Below are positions 9,752-23,840 of a stretch of DNA of 64,000 nucleotides, piece after piece (within the stretch, counting starts at the first letter, position 1; each line of letters begins with the position of its first letter). The DNA lies in NCBI GenBank assembly GCA_920105625.2, contig OV050032.1, positions 111,026,542-111,090,541 of the forward strand, given 5' to 3'. The translations under genes were made by a program, and so were the position numbers. The DNA comes from Clusia tigrina (Eukaryota > Arthropoda > Insecta > Diptera > Clusiidae). The notes below the pieces were generated by a model that was given only the letters and a program-made list of their open reading frames with translations, was not told where the DNA came from and ran no database searches.

Positions 9752-12700
9752 CAATTTAAGCTATCGCTCAAAGCTATGCTACCCTAGAGTCCCAAATCAA
9801 ACACTGATAAAACTTCAAACGCCCCTAACGTCTTTACGGTACGTCCTACACCTATCAAAGTTTGCAACATACAAATGCTTGAAACTTTTTACTGGAGCGT
9901 CATAAAACCTTGAAATTTTGTAACATTAAAGTACTCGAGCATCTTGTCAATTTAAGCCATCGCTCAAAGCTATGCTACTCTAGAGTCCCAAATCGAACAC
10001 TGATAAAACTTCAAATGGCCCTAACTTCTATACGGTACGTCCTACACCTATCAAAGTTTGATACATACAAATGCTTGTAACTTTTTACTGGAGCGTCATA
10101 AAACCTTGAAATTTTGTAACAATAAAGTACACGAGTCTCTTGTCAATTTAAGCTATCGCTCAAAGCTATGCTACCCTTGAGTCCCAAATCAAACACTGAT
10201 AAAACTTCAAACGCCCCTAACTTCTATACGGTACGTCCTACACCTATCAAAATTTGCAACATACAAATGCTTGTAACTTTTTACTGGAGCGTCATAAAAC
10301 CTTGAAATTTTGTAACAATAAAGTACTCGAGCCTCTTGTCAATTTAAGCTATCGCTCAAAGCTATGCAACCCTAGAATCCCAAATCAAACACTGATAAAA
10401 CTTCAAATGGCCCTAACTTCTATACGGTACGTCCTACACCTATCAAAGTTGGCAACATACAAATGCTTGTAACTTTTTACTGGAGCGTCATAAAACCTTG
10501 AAATTTTGTAACAATAAAGTACTCGAGCCTCTTGTCAATTTAGACTATCACTCAAAGCTATGCTACCCTTGAGTCCCAAATCAAACACTGATAAAACTTC
10601 AAATTGCCCTAACTGCTTTACGGTACGGCTTTCACCTATCAAAGTTTGCAACATACAAATGCTTGTAACTTTTTACTGGAGCGTCATAAAAATTTGAAAT
10701 TTTGTAACAATAAAGTACCCGAGCATCTTGTCAATTTAAGCCATCGCTCAAAGCTATGCTACCCTTGAGTCCCAAATCAAACACTGATAAAACTCCAAAT
10801 GACCCTAACTTCTATATGGTACGTCCTACACCTATCAAAGTTGGCAACATACAAATGCTTGTAACTTTTCACTGGAGCGTCATAAAACCTTGAAATTTTG
10901 TAACAATAAAGTACTCGAGCCTCTTGGCAATTTAGGCCATCGCTCAAAGCTATGCTACCCTTGAGTCCCAAATCAAACACTGATAAAACTTCACACGCCC
11001 CTAACTTCTATACGGTACGTCCTACACCTATCAAAGTTGGCAACATACAAATGCTTGTAACTTTTCACTGGAGCGTCATAAAACCTTGAAATTTTGTAAC
11101 AATAAAGTACTCGAGCCTCTTGTCAATTTAGACTATCACTCAAAGCTATGCTACCCTTGAGTCCCAAATCAAACACTGATAAAACTTCAAATGGCCCTAA
11201 CTTCTTTACGGTACGTCCTACACCTATCAAAATTGCAACATACAAATGCTTGTAACTTTTTACTGGAGCGTCATAAAACCTTGAAATTTTGTAACAATAA
11301 AGTCCTCGAGCCTCTTGTCAATTTAAGCTATCGCTCAAAGCTATGCTACCCTAGAGTCCCAAATCAAACACTGATAAAACTTCAAACGCCCCTAACGTCT
11401 TTACGGTACGTCCTACACCTATCAATGTTTGCAACATACAAATGCTTGTAACTTTTTATTGGAGCGTCATAAAATCTTGAAATTTTGTAACAATAAAGTA
11501 CTCGAGCCTCTTGTCAATTTAGGCCATCGTTCAAAGCTATGCTACCTTAGAGTCCCAAATCAAACACTGATAAAACTACAAACGCCCCTAACTTCTATAC
11601 GGTACGTCCTACACCTATCAAAGTTTGCAACATACAAATGCTTGTAACTTTTTACTGGAGCGTCATAAAACCTTGAAATTTTGTAACAATAAAGTACTCG
11701 AGCCTCTTGGCAATTTAGGCCATCGCTCAAAGCTATGCTACCCTTGAGTCCCAAATCAAACACTGATAAAACTTCACACGCCCCTAACTTCTATACGGTA
11801 CGTCCTACACCTATCAAAGTTGGCAACATACAAATGCTTGTAACTTTTTACTGGAGCGTCATAAAACCTTGAAATTTTGTAACAATAAAGTACTCGAGCC
11901 TCTTGTCAATTTAGACTATCACTCAAAGCTATGCTACCCTTGAGTCCCAAATCAAACACTGATAAAACTTCAAATGGCCCTAACTTCCTTACGGTACGTC
12001 CTACACCTATCAAAGTTTCCAACATACAAATGCTTGTGACTTTTTACTGGAGCGTCATAAAACCTTGAAATTTTGTAACAATAAAGTACTCGAGCCTCTT
12101 GTCAATTTAAGCTATCGCTCAAAGCTTTGCTACCCTAGAGTCCCAAATCAAACACTGATAAAACTTCAAACGCCCCTAACGTCTTTACGGTACGTCCTAC
12201 ACCTATCAAAGTTTGCAACATACAAATGCTTGTAACTTTTTACTGGAGCGTCATAAAATCTTGAAATTTTGTAACAATAAAGTACTCGATCATCTTGTCA
12301 ATTTAAGCCATCGCTCAAAGCTATGCTACCCTAGAGTTCCAAATCAAACACTGATAAAACTTCAAATGGCCCTAACTTCTTTACGGTACGTCTTACACCT
12401 ATCAAAGTTTGCAACATTCAAATGCTTGTAACTGTTTACTGGAGCGTCATAAAACCTTGAAATTTTGTAACAATAAAGTACTCGAGCCTCTTGTCAATTT
12501 AGGCCATCGTTCAAAGCTATGCTACCCTAGAGTCCCAAATCAAACACTGATAAAACTTCCAACGCCCCTAACTTCTATACGGTACGTCCTACACCTATCA
12601 AAGTTTGCAACATACAAATGCTTGTAACTTTTTACTGGAGCGTCATAAAACCTTGAAATTTTGTAACAATAAAGTACTCGAGCCTCTTGTCAATTTAAGC

Positions 12701-13639
12701 TATCGCTCAAAGCTATGCTACCCTAGAGTCCCAAATCAAACACTAATAAAACTTCAAATGGCTCTAACTTCTTTACGGTACGTCCTACACCTATCAAAGT
12801 TTGCAACATCCAAATGCTTGTAACTTTTTGCTGGAGCGTCATAAAACCTTGAAATTTTGTAACAATAAAGTACTCGAGTCTCTTGTCAATTTAAGCCATC
12901 GCTCAAAGCTATGCTACCCTTGAGTCCCAAATTAAACACTGATAAAACTTCAAATGGCCCTAACTTCTATATGGTACGTCCTACACCTATCAAAGTTGGC
13001 AACATACAAATGCTTGTACTGGAGCGTCATAAAACTTTGAAATTTTGTAACAATAAAGTACTCGAGCCTCTTGTCAATTTAAGCCATCGCTCAAAGCTAT
13101 GCTAACCTTGAGTCCCAAATCAAACACTGATAAAACTTCAAACGCCCCTAACTTCTATACGGTACGTCCAACACCTATCAAAGTTTGCAACATACAAATG
13201 CTTGTAACTTTTTACTGGAGCGTCATAAAACCTTGAAATTTTATAACAATAAAGTACTCGAGCCTCTTGTCAATTTAAGCCATCGCTCAAAGCTATGCTA
13301 ACATTGAGTCCCAAATCAAACACTGATAAAACTTCAAACGCCCCTAACTTCTTTACGGTACGTCCTACACCTATCAAAGTTTGCAACATACAAATGCTTG
13401 TATCTTTTTACTGGAGCGTCATAAAACCTTGAAATTTTGTAACAATAAAGTACTCGAGCCTCTTGTCAATTTAAGCTATCGCTCAAAGCTATGCTACCCT
13501 AGAGTCCCAAATCAAACACTAATAAAACTTCAAATGGCCCTAACTTCTTTACTGTACGTCCTACACCTATCAAAGTTTGCAACATCCAAATGCTTGTAAC
13601 TTTTTACTGGAGCGTCATAAAACCTTGAAATTTTGTAAC

Positions 13640-14423
13640 AATAAAGTACTCGACCCTCTTGTCAATTTAAGCCATCGCTCAAAGCTATGCTACCATAGAG
13701 TCCCAAATCAAACACTGATAAAACTTCAAATGGCCCTAACTTCTATATGGTACGTCCTACACCTATCAAAGTTGGCAACATACAAATGCTTGTAACTTTT
13801 TACTGGAGCGTCATAAAACCTTGAATTTTTGTAACAATAAAGTACTCGAGCCTTTTGGCAATTTAGGCCATCGCTCAAAGCTATGCTACCCTTGAGTCCC
13901 AAATCAAACACTGACAAAACTCCACACGCCCCTAACTTCTATACAGTACGTCCTACACCTATCAAAGTTGGCAACATACAAATGCTTGTAACTTTTTACT
14001 GGAGCGTCATAAAACCTTGAAATTTTGTAACAATAAAGTACTCGAGCCTCTTGTCAATTTAGGCCATCGCTCAAAGCTATGCTACCCTTGAGTCCCAAAT
14101 CAAACACTGATAAAACTTCAAATGGCCCTAACTTCTTTACGGTACGTCCTACACCTATCAAAGCTTGCAACATACAAATGCTTGTAACTTTTTACTGGAG
14201 CGTCATAAAACCTTGAAATTTTGTAACAATAAAGTACTCGAGCCTCTTGTCAATTTAAGCTATCGCTCAAAGCTATGCTACCCTAGAGTCCCAAATCAAA
14301 CACTGATAAAACTTCAAACGCCCCTAACGTCTTTACGGTACGTCCTACACCTATCAAAGTTTGCAACATACAAATGCTTGTAACTTTTTACTGGAGCGTC
14401 ATAAAACCTTGAAAATTTGTAAC
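13640..14423 (+). repeat. 784-bp tetramer HOR, copy 1 (partner 14424-15207)
   Basis: Four monomers repeated at 784 bp. Shared rare variants are TACTCGACCC (about 13,650 and 14,434), TTGAATTTTTGTAAC (13,822 and 14,606), GAGCCTTTTGGC and TATACAGTACG. The second copy runs into the 15-mer that starts near 14,470. Confidence 0.8.
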
Positions 14424-14469
14424 AATAAAGTACTCGACCCTCTTGTCAATTTAAGCCATCGCTCAAAGC

Positions 14470-17400
14470 TATGCTACCATAGAGTCCCAAATCAAACACT
14501 GATAAAACTTCAAATGGCCCTAACTTCTATATGGTACGTCCTACACCTATCAAAGTTGGCAACATACAAATGCTTGTAACTTTTTACTGGAGCGTCATAA
14601 AACCTTGAATTTTTGTAACAATAAAGTACTCGAGCCTTTTGGCAATTTAGGCCATCGCTCAAAGCTATGCTACCCTTGAGTCCCAAATCAAACACTGACA
14701 AAACTCCACACGCCCCTAACTTCTATACAGTACGTCCTACACCTATCAAAGTTGGCAACATACAAATGCTTGTAACTTTTTACTGGAGCGTCATAAAACC
14801 TTGAAATTTTGTAACAATAAAGTACTCGAGCCTCTTGTCAATTTAGGCCATCGCTCAAAGCTATGCTACCCTTGAGTCCCAAATCAAACACTGATAAAAC
14901 TTCAAATGGCCCTAACTTCTTTACGGTACGTCCTACACCTATCAAAGCTTGCAACATACAAATGCTTGTAACTTTTTACTGGAGCGTCATAAAACCTTGA
15001 AATTTTGTAACAATAAAGTACTCGAGCCTCTTGTCAATTTAAGCTATCGCTCAAAGCTATGCTACCCTAGAGTCCCAAATCAAACACTGATAAAACTTCA
15101 AACGCCCCTAACGTCTTTACGGTACGTCCTACACCTATCAAAGTTTGCAACATACAAATGCTTGTAACTTTTTACTGGAGCGTCATAAAACCTTGAAAAT
15201 TTGTAACAATAAAGTGCTCGAGCCTCTTGTCAATTTAAGCCATCGCTCAAAGCTATGCTACCCTAGAGACCCAAATCAAACACTGATAAAACTTCAAACA
15301 CCCCTAACTTCTATACGGTACGTCCTACACCTATCAAAGTTGGCCACATTCAAATGCTTGTAACTTTTTACTGGAGCGTCATAAAACCTTGAAATTTTGT
15401 AACAATAAAGTACTCGAGCCTCTTGTCAATTTAGGCCATCGCTCAAAGCTATGCTACCCCAGAGTCCCAAATCAAATACTGATAAAACTTCAAACGCCCC
15501 TAACTTCTATACGGTACGTCCTACACCTATCAAAGTTTGCAACATACAAATGCTTGTAACTTTTTACTGGAGCGTCATAAAACCTTGAAATTTTGTAACA
15601 ATAAAGTGCCCGAGCCTCTTGTCAATTTAAGCCATCGCTCAAAGCTATGCTACCATAGAGTCCCAAATCAAACACTGATAAAACTTCAAACGACCCTAAC
15701 TTCTTTACGGTTCGTCCTACACCTATCAAAGTTTGCAACATACAAATGCTTGTAACTTTTTACTGGAGCGTCATAAAACCTTGAAATTTTGTAACAATAA
15801 AATACTCGAGCCTCTTGTCAATTTAAGCTATCGCTCAAAGCTATGCTACCCTAGAGTCCCAAATCAAACACTAATAAAACTTCAAATGGACCTAACTTCT
15901 TTACGGTACGTCCTACACCTATCAAAGTTTGCAACATACAAATGCTTGTAACTTTTTACTGGAGCGTCATAAAACCTTGAAATTTTGTAACAATAAAGTA
16001 CTCGAGTCTCTTGTCAATTTAAGCTATCGCTCAAAGCTATGCTACCCTTGAGTCCCAAATCAAACACTGATAAAACTTCAAATGGCCCTAACTTTTATAC
16101 GGTACGTCCTACACCAATCAAAGTTTGCAACATACAAATGCTTGTAACTTTTTACTGGAGCGTCATAAAACATTGAAATTTTGTAACAATAAAGTACTCG
16201 AGTCTCTTGTCAATTTGGGTCATCGCTCAAAGCTATGCTACCCTTGAGTCCCAAATCAAACACTGATAAAACTTCAAACGCCCCTAACTTCTTTACGGTA
16301 CGTCCTACACCTATCAAAATTTGCAACATACAAATGCTTGTACTGGGGCATCATAAAACCTTGAAATTTTGTAACAATAAAGTACTCGAGCCTCTTGTCA
16401 ATTTAAGCCATCGCTCAAAGCTATGCTACCCTTGAGTCCCAAATCAAACACTGATAAAACTCCACACGCCCCTAACTTCTATACGGTACGTCCTACACCT
16501 ATCAAAGTTTGCAACATTCAAATGCTTGTAACTTTTTACTGGAGCGTCATAAAACCTTGAAATTTTGTAACAATAAAATACTTGAGCCTCTTGACAATTT
16601 AAGCTATCGCTCAAAGCTATGCTACCCTAGAGTCCCAAATCAAACACTAATAAAACTTCAAATGGACCTAACTTCATTACTGTACGTCCTACACCTATCA
16701 AAGTTTGCAACATACAAATGCTTGTAACTTTTTACTGGAGCGTCATAAAACCTTAAAAATTTGTAACAATAAAGTACTCGAGTCTCTTGTCAATTTAAGC
16801 TATCGCTCAAAGCTATGCTACCCATGAGTCCCAAATCAAACACTGATAAAACTTCAAATGGCCCTAACTTTTATACGGTACGTCCTACACCAATCAAAAT
16901 TTGCAACATACAAATGCTTGTATCTTTTTACTGAAGCGTCATAAAACATTGAAATTTTGTAACAATAAAGTACTCGAGTCTCTTGTCAATTTAGGCCATC
17001 GCTCAAAGCTATGCTACCCTTGAGTCCCAAATCAAACACTGATAAAACTTCAAACGCCCCTAACTTCTATACGGTACGTCCTACACCTATCAAAGTTTGC
17101 AACATAGAAATGTTTGTAACTTTTTACTGGAGCGTCATAAAACCTTGAAATTTTATAACAATAAAGTACTCGAGCCTCTTGTCAATTTAAGCCATCGCTC
17201 AAAGCTATGCTACCATTGAGTCCCAAATCAAACACTGATAAACTTCGAACGCCCCTAACTTCTTTACGGTACGTCCTACACCTATCAAAGTTTGCAACAT
17301 ACAAATGCTTGTAACTTTTTACTGGAGCGTCATAAAACCTTGAAATTTTGTAATAATAAAGTACTCGAGCCTCTTGTCAATTTAGGCCATCGCTCAAAGC
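14470..17400 (+). repeat. 2,931-bp 15-mer HOR, copy 1
   Basis: Fifteen monomers, one of them 188 bp (16,340) and one short by 1 bp (about 17,238, GATAAACTTCGAAC), so 2,940 minus 9 equals 2,931 bp. It matches 17401-20331 throughout. By eye I found only three differences, all at 15,330-15,375 against 18,261-18,303: CACCTATC/CAACTATC, CACATTC/CACATAC and TTTACTGG/TTTCCTGG. Rare shared variants include GACAATTT, CTTAAAAATTTG and CATAGAAATGTTTG. Confidence 0.93.
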
Positions 17401-20331
17401 TATGCTACCATAGAGTCCCAAATCAAACACTGATAAAACTTCAAATGGCCCTAACTTCTATATGGTACGTCCTACACCTATCAAAGTTGGCAACATACAA
17501 ATGCTTGTAACTTTTTACTGGAGCGTCATAAAACCTTGAATTTTTGTAACAATAAAGTACTCGAGCCTTTTGGCAATTTAGGCCATCGCTCAAAGCTATG
17601 CTACCCTTGAGTCCCAAATCAAACACTGACAAAACTCCACACGCCCCTAACTTCTATACAGTACGTCCTACACCTATCAAAGTTGGCAACATACAAATGC
17701 TTGTAACTTTTTACTGGAGCGTCATAAAACCTTGAAATTTTGTAACAATAAAGTACTCGAGCCTCTTGTCAATTTAGGCCATCGCTCAAAGCTATGCTAC
17801 CCTTGAGTCCCAAATCAAACACTGATAAAACTTCAAATGGCCCTAACTTCTTTACGGTACGTCCTACACCTATCAAAGCTTGCAACATACAAATGCTTGT
17901 AACTTTTTACTGGAGCGTCATAAAACCTTGAAATTTTGTAACAATAAAGTACTCGAGCCTCTTGTCAATTTAAGCTATCGCTCAAAGCTATGCTACCCTA
18001 GAGTCCCAAATCAAACACTGATAAAACTTCAAACGCCCCTAACGTCTTTACGGTACGTCCTACACCTATCAAAGTTTGCAACATACAAATGCTTGTAACT
18101 TTTTACTGGAGCGTCATAAAACCTTGAAAATTTGTAACAATAAAGTGCTCGAGCCTCTTGTCAATTTAAGCCATCGCTCAAAGCTATGCTACCCTAGAGA
18201 CCCAAATCAAACACTGATAAAACTTCAAACACCCCTAACTTCTATACGGTACGTCCTACAACTATCAAAGTTGGCCACATACAAATGCTTGTAACTTTTT
18301 CCTGGAGCGTCATAAAACCTTGAAATTTTGTAACAATAAAGTACTCGAGCCTCTTGTCAATTTAGGCCATCGCTCAAAGCTATGCTACCCCAGAGTCCCA
18401 AATCAAATACTGATAAAACTTCAAACGCCCCTAACTTCTATACGGTACGTCCTACACCTATCAAAGTTTGCAACATACAAATGCTTGTAACTTTTTACTG
18501 GAGCGTCATAAAACCTTGAAATTTTGTAACAATAAAGTGCCCGAGCCTCTTGTCAATTTAAGCCATCGCTCAAAGCTATGCTACCATAGAGTCCCAAATC
18601 AAACACTGATAAAACTTCAAACGACCCTAACTTCTTTACGGTTCGTCCTACACCTATCAAAGTTTGCAACATACAAATGCTTGTAACTTTTTACTGGAGC
18701 GTCATAAAACCTTGAAATTTTGTAACAATAAAATACTCGAGCCTCTTGTCAATTTAAGCTATCGCTCAAAGCTATGCTACCCTAGAGTCCCAAATCAAAC
18801 ACTAATAAAACTTCAAATGGACCTAACTTCTTTACGGTACGTCCTACACCTATCAAAGTTTGCAACATACAAATGCTTGTAACTTTTTACTGGAGCGTCA
18901 TAAAACCTTGAAATTTTGTAACAATAAAGTACTCGAGTCTCTTGTCAATTTAAGCTATCGCTCAAAGCTATGCTACCCTTGAGTCCCAAATCAAACACTG
19001 ATAAAACTTCAAATGGCCCTAACTTTTATACGGTACGTCCTACACCAATCAAAGTTTGCAACATACAAATGCTTGTAACTTTTTACTGGAGCGTCATAAA
19101 ACATTGAAATTTTGTAACAATAAAGTACTCGAGTCTCTTGTCAATTTGGGTCATCGCTCAAAGCTATGCTACCCTTGAGTCCCAAATCAAACACTGATAA
19201 AACTTCAAACGCCCCTAACTTCTTTACGGTACGTCCTACACCTATCAAAATTTGCAACATACAAATGCTTGTACTGGGGCATCATAAAACCTTGAAATTT
19301 TGTAACAATAAAGTACTCGAGCCTCTTGTCAATTTAAGCCATCGCTCAAAGCTATGCTACCCTTGAGTCCCAAATCAAACACTGATAAAACTCCACACGC
19401 CCCTAACTTCTATACGGTACGTCCTACACCTATCAAAGTTTGCAACATTCAAATGCTTGTAACTTTTTACTGGAGCGTCATAAAACCTTGAAATTTTGTA
19501 ACAATAAAATACTTGAGCCTCTTGACAATTTAAGCTATCGCTCAAAGCTATGCTACCCTAGAGTCCCAAATCAAACACTAATAAAACTTCAAATGGACCT
19601 AACTTCATTACTGTACGTCCTACACCTATCAAAGTTTGCAACATACAAATGCTTGTAACTTTTTACTGGAGCGTCATAAAACCTTAAAAATTTGTAACAA
19701 TAAAGTACTCGAGTCTCTTGTCAATTTAAGCTATCGCTCAAAGCTATGCTACCCATGAGTCCCAAATCAAACACTGATAAAACTTCAAATGGCCCTAACT
19801 TTTATACGGTACGTCCTACACCAATCAAAATTTGCAACATACAAATGCTTGTATCTTTTTACTGAAGCGTCATAAAACATTGAAATTTTGTAACAATAAA
19901 GTACTCGAGTCTCTTGTCAATTTAGGCCATCGCTCAAAGCTATGCTACCCTTGAGTCCCAAATCAAACACTGATAAAACTTCAAACGCCCCTAACTTCTA
20001 TACGGTACGTCCTACACCTATCAAAGTTTGCAACATAGAAATGTTTGTAACTTTTTACTGGAGCGTCATAAAACCTTGAAATTTTATAACAATAAAGTAC
20101 TCGAGCCTCTTGTCAATTTAAGCCATCGCTCAAAGCTATGCTACCATTGAGTCCCAAATCAAACACTGATAAACTTCGAACGCCCCTAACTTCTTTACGG
20201 TACGTCCTACACCTATCAAAGTTTGCAACATACAAATGCTTGTAACTTTTTACTGGAGCGTCATAAAACCTTGAAATTTTGTAATAATAAAGTACTCGAG
20301 CCTCTTGTCAATTTAGGCCATCGCTCAAAGC
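17401..20331 (+). repeat. 2,931-bp 15-mer HOR, copy 2
   Basis: Second copy of 14470-17400, in direct tandem. The right edge is sharp: at 20,331 the monomer has GCTCCCCTTGAG and CTTTACGG where copy 1 has GCTACCATAGAG and CTATATGG at the equivalent place. Identity with copy 1 is about 99.9% by eye. Confidence 0.93.
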
Positions 20332-21655
20332 TATGCTCCCCTTGAGTCCCAAATCAAACACTGATAAAACTTCAAATGGCCCTAACTTCTTTACGGTACG
20401 TCCTACATCTATCAAAGCTTGCAACATACAAATGCTTGTAACTTTTTACTGGAGCGTCATAAAACCTTGAAATTTTGTAACAATAAAGTACTCGAGCCTC
20501 TTGTCAATTTAAGCTATCGCCCAAAGCTATGCTACCCTAGAGTCCCAAATCAAACACTGATAAAACTTCAAACGCCCCTAACGTATTTACGGTACGTCCT
20601 ACACCTATCAAAGTTTGCAACATACAAATGCTTGTAACTTTTTACTGGAGCGTCATAAAACCTTGAAATTTTGTAACAATAAAGTACTCGAGCCTCTTGT
20701 CAATTTAGGCCATCGCTCAAAGCTATGCTACCCTAGAGTCCCAAATCAAATACTGATAAAACTTCAAACGCCCCTAACTTCTATACGGTACGTCCTACAC
20801 CTATCAAAGTTTGCAACATACAAATGCTTGTAACTTTTTACTGGAGCGTCATAAAACCTTGAAATTTTGTAACAATAAAGTGCCCGAGCCTCTTGTCAAT
20901 TTAAGCCATCGCTCAAAGCTATGCTACCATAGAGTCCCAAATCAAACACTGATAAAACTTCAAACGACCCTAACTTATTTACGGTTCGTCCTATACCTAT
21001 CAAAGTTTGCAACATACAAATGCTTGTAACTTTTTACTGGAGCGTCATAAAACCTTGAAATTTTGTAACAATAAAATACTCGAGCCTCTTGTCAATTTAA
21101 GCTATCGCTCAAAGCTATGCTACCCTAGAGTCCCAAATCAAACACTAATAAAACTTCAAATGGACCTAACTTCTTTACGGTACGTCCTACACCTATCAAA
21201 GTTTGCAACATACAAATGCTTGTAACTTTTTACTGGAGCGTCATAAAACCTTGAAATTTTGTAACAATAAAGTACTCGAGTCTCTTGTCAATTTAAGCTA
21301 TCGCTCAAAGCTATGCTACCCTTGAGTCCCAAATCAAACACTGATAAAACTTCAAATGGCCCTAACTTTTATACGGTACGTCCTACACCAATCAAAGTTT
21401 GCAACATACAAATACTTGTACTGGAGCGTCATAAAACATTGAAATTATGTAACAATAAAGTACTCGAGTCTCTTGTCAATTTGGGTCATCGCTCAAAGCT
21501 ATGCTACCCTTGAGTCCCAAATCAAACACTGATAAAACTTCAAACGCCCCTAACTTCTTTACGGTACGTCCTACACCTATCAAAATTTGCAACATACAAA
21601 TGCTTGTACTGGGGCATCAGAAAACCTTGAAATTTTGTAACAATAAAGTACTCGA
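20150..21655 (+). repeat. 3,691-bp-offset duplicated block, copy 1
   Basis: About 1.5 kb that matches 23841-25346. Shared rare variants are GATAAACTTCGAAC, GCTCCCCTTGAG, CTACATCTATC, CGCCCAAAGC, CGTATTTACGG, AAATTATGTAAC and two adjacent 188-bp monomers. One difference was seen, CTTATTTACGG (20,973) against CTTCTTTACGG (24,664). Homology stops abruptly at AAGCTATCG against AAGCCATCG. Confidence 0.88.
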
Positions 21656-23614
21656 GCCTCTTGTCAATTTAAGCTATCGCTCAAAGCTATGCTACCCTAG
21701 AGTCCCAAATCAAACACTGATAAAACTTCAAACGCCCCTAACGTCTTTACGGTACGTCCTACACCTATCAAAGTTTGCAACATACAAATGCTTGTAACTT
21801 TTTACTGGAGCGTCATAAAACCTTGAAAATTTGTAACAATAAAGTTCTCGAGCCTCTTGTCAATTTAAGCTATCGCTCAAAGCTATGCTACCCTAGAGTC
21901 CCAAATCAAACACTGATAAAACTTCAAACACCCCTAACTTCTATACGGTACGTCCTACACCTATCAAAGTTGGCCACATTCAAATGCTTGTAACTTTTTA
22001 CTGGAGCGTCATAAAACCTTGAAATTTTGTAACAATAAAGTACTCGAGCCTCTTGTCAATTTAGGCCATCGCTCAAAGCTATGCTACCCCAGAGTCCCAA
22101 ATCAAATACTGATAAAACTTCAAACGCCCCTAACTTCTATACGGTACGTCCTACACCTATCAAAGTTTGCAACATACAAATGCTTGTAACTTTTTACTGG
22201 AGCGTCATAAAACCTTGAAATTTTGTAACAATAAAGTGCCCGAGCCTCTTGTCAATTTAAGCCATCGCTCAAAGCTATGCTACCATAGAGTCCCAAATCA
22301 AACACTGATAAAACTTCAAACGACCCTAACTTCTTTACGGTTCGTCCTACACCTATCAAAGTTTGCAACATACAAATGCTTGTAACTTTTTACTGGAGCG
22401 TCATAAAACCTTGAAATTTTGTAACAATAAAATACTCGAGCCTCTTGTCAATTTAAGCTATCGCTCAAAGCTATGATACCCTAGAGTCCCAAATCAAACA
22501 CTAATAAAACTTCAAATGGACCTAACTTCTTTACGGTACGTCCTACACCTATCAAAGTTTGCAACATACAAATGCTTGTAACTTTTTACTGGAGCGTCAT
22601 AAAACCTTGAAATTTTGTAACAATAAAGTACTCGAGTCTCTTGTCAATTTAAGCTATCGCTCAAAGCTATGCTACCCTTGAGTCCCAAATCAAACACTGA
22701 TAAAACTTCAAATGGCCCTAACTTTTATACGGTACGTCCTACACCAATCAAAGTTTGATACATACAAATGCTTGTAACTTTTTACTGGAGCGTCATAAAA
22801 CATTGAAATTTTGTAACAATAAAGTACTCGAGTCTCTTGTCAATTTGGGTCATCGCTCAAAGCTATGCTACCCTTGAGTCCCAAATCAAACACTGATAAA
22901 ACTTCAAACGCCCCTAACTTCTTTACGGTACGTCCTACACCTATCAAAATTTGCAACATACAAATGCTTGTACTGGGGCATCATAAAACCTTGAAATTTT
23001 GTAACAATAAAGTACTCGAGCCTCTTGTCAATTTAAGCCATCGCTCAAAGCTATGCTACCCTTGAGTCCCAAATCAAACACTGATAAAACTCCACACGCC
23101 CCTAACTTCTATACGGTACGTCCTACACCTATCAAAGTTTGCAACATTCAAATGCTTGTAACTTTTTACTGGAGCGTCATAAACCCTTGAAATTTTGTAA
23201 CAATAAAATACTTGAGCCTCTTGTCAATTTAAGCTATCGCTCAAAGCTATGCTACCCTAGAGTCCCAAATCAAACACTAATAAAACTTCAAATGGACCTA
23301 ACTTCTTTACGGTACGTCCCACACCTATCAAAGTTTGCAACATAGAAATGCTTGTAACTTTTTACTGGAGCGTCATAAAACCTTAAAATTTTGTAACAAT
23401 AAAGTACTCGAGTCTCTTGTCAATTTAAGCTATCGCTCAAAGCTATGCTACCCATGAGTCCCAAATCAAACACTGATAAAACTTCAAATGGCCCTAACTT
23501 TTATACGGTACGTCCTACACCAATCAAAATTTGCAACATACAAATGCTTGTATCTTTTTACTGAAGCGTCATAAAACATTGAAATTTTGTAACAATAAAG
23601 TACTCGAGTCTCTT
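21649..23614 (+). repeat. Third, diverged copy of 15-mer material (partner 17950-19915)
   Basis: Matches the right part of the 15-mer at 3,699 bp with more differences than copies 1 and 2 show to each other: GATACCC near 22,485, GATACAT at 22,758, AAACCCTTG near 23,182 and TCCCACACC near 23,317. The GATACAT variant is otherwise found only before 10.1 kb. Confidence 0.78.
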
Positions 23615-23840
23615 GTCAATTTAGGCCATCGCTCAAAGCTATGCTACCCTTGAGTCCCAAATCAAACACTGATAAAACTTCAAACGCCCCTAACTTCTTT
23701 ACGGTATGTCCTACACCTATCAAAATTTGCAACATACAAATGCTTGTACTGGAGCGTCATAAAACCTTGAAATTTTGTAACAATAAAGTACTCGAGCCTC
23801 TTGTCAATTTAAGCCATCGCTCAAAGCTATGCTAACCTTG

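Larger units (their letters stand above)
7219..14469 (+). repeat. Satellite region 2: mosaic of displaced copies of region 1
   Basis: About 37 monomers assembled from blocks also seen in region 1. By eye, 7,358-8,813 matches 660-2,115 (offset 6,698), 9,240-9,940 matches 330-1,030 (offset 8,910), 9,938-11,497 matches 2,400-3,960 (offset about 7,538) and 11,640-12,600 matches 3,319-4,280 (offset 8,321). Offsets change between blocks, so this is not a simple tandem copy. A 1-bp deletion lies near 11,230, where TCAAAATTGC replaces TCAAAATTTGC. From about 12,600 a new monomer mixture begins, including the first 188-bp unit (13,016). Confidence 0.8.

Noticed and set aside
15690..15725. RNA polymerase III B-box-like GGTTCG in the variant ACGGTTCGTCC
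   Set aside because: It lacks the rest of the box and has no A box at a suitable distance. It is a one-base variant of the common ACGGTACGTCC.
14470..20331. Assembly error as the explanation for the nearly identical 15-mers
   Set aside because: Not provable here. The three clustered differences argue against an exact duplicated contig, so the duplication is kept as real but flagged for read-level checking.
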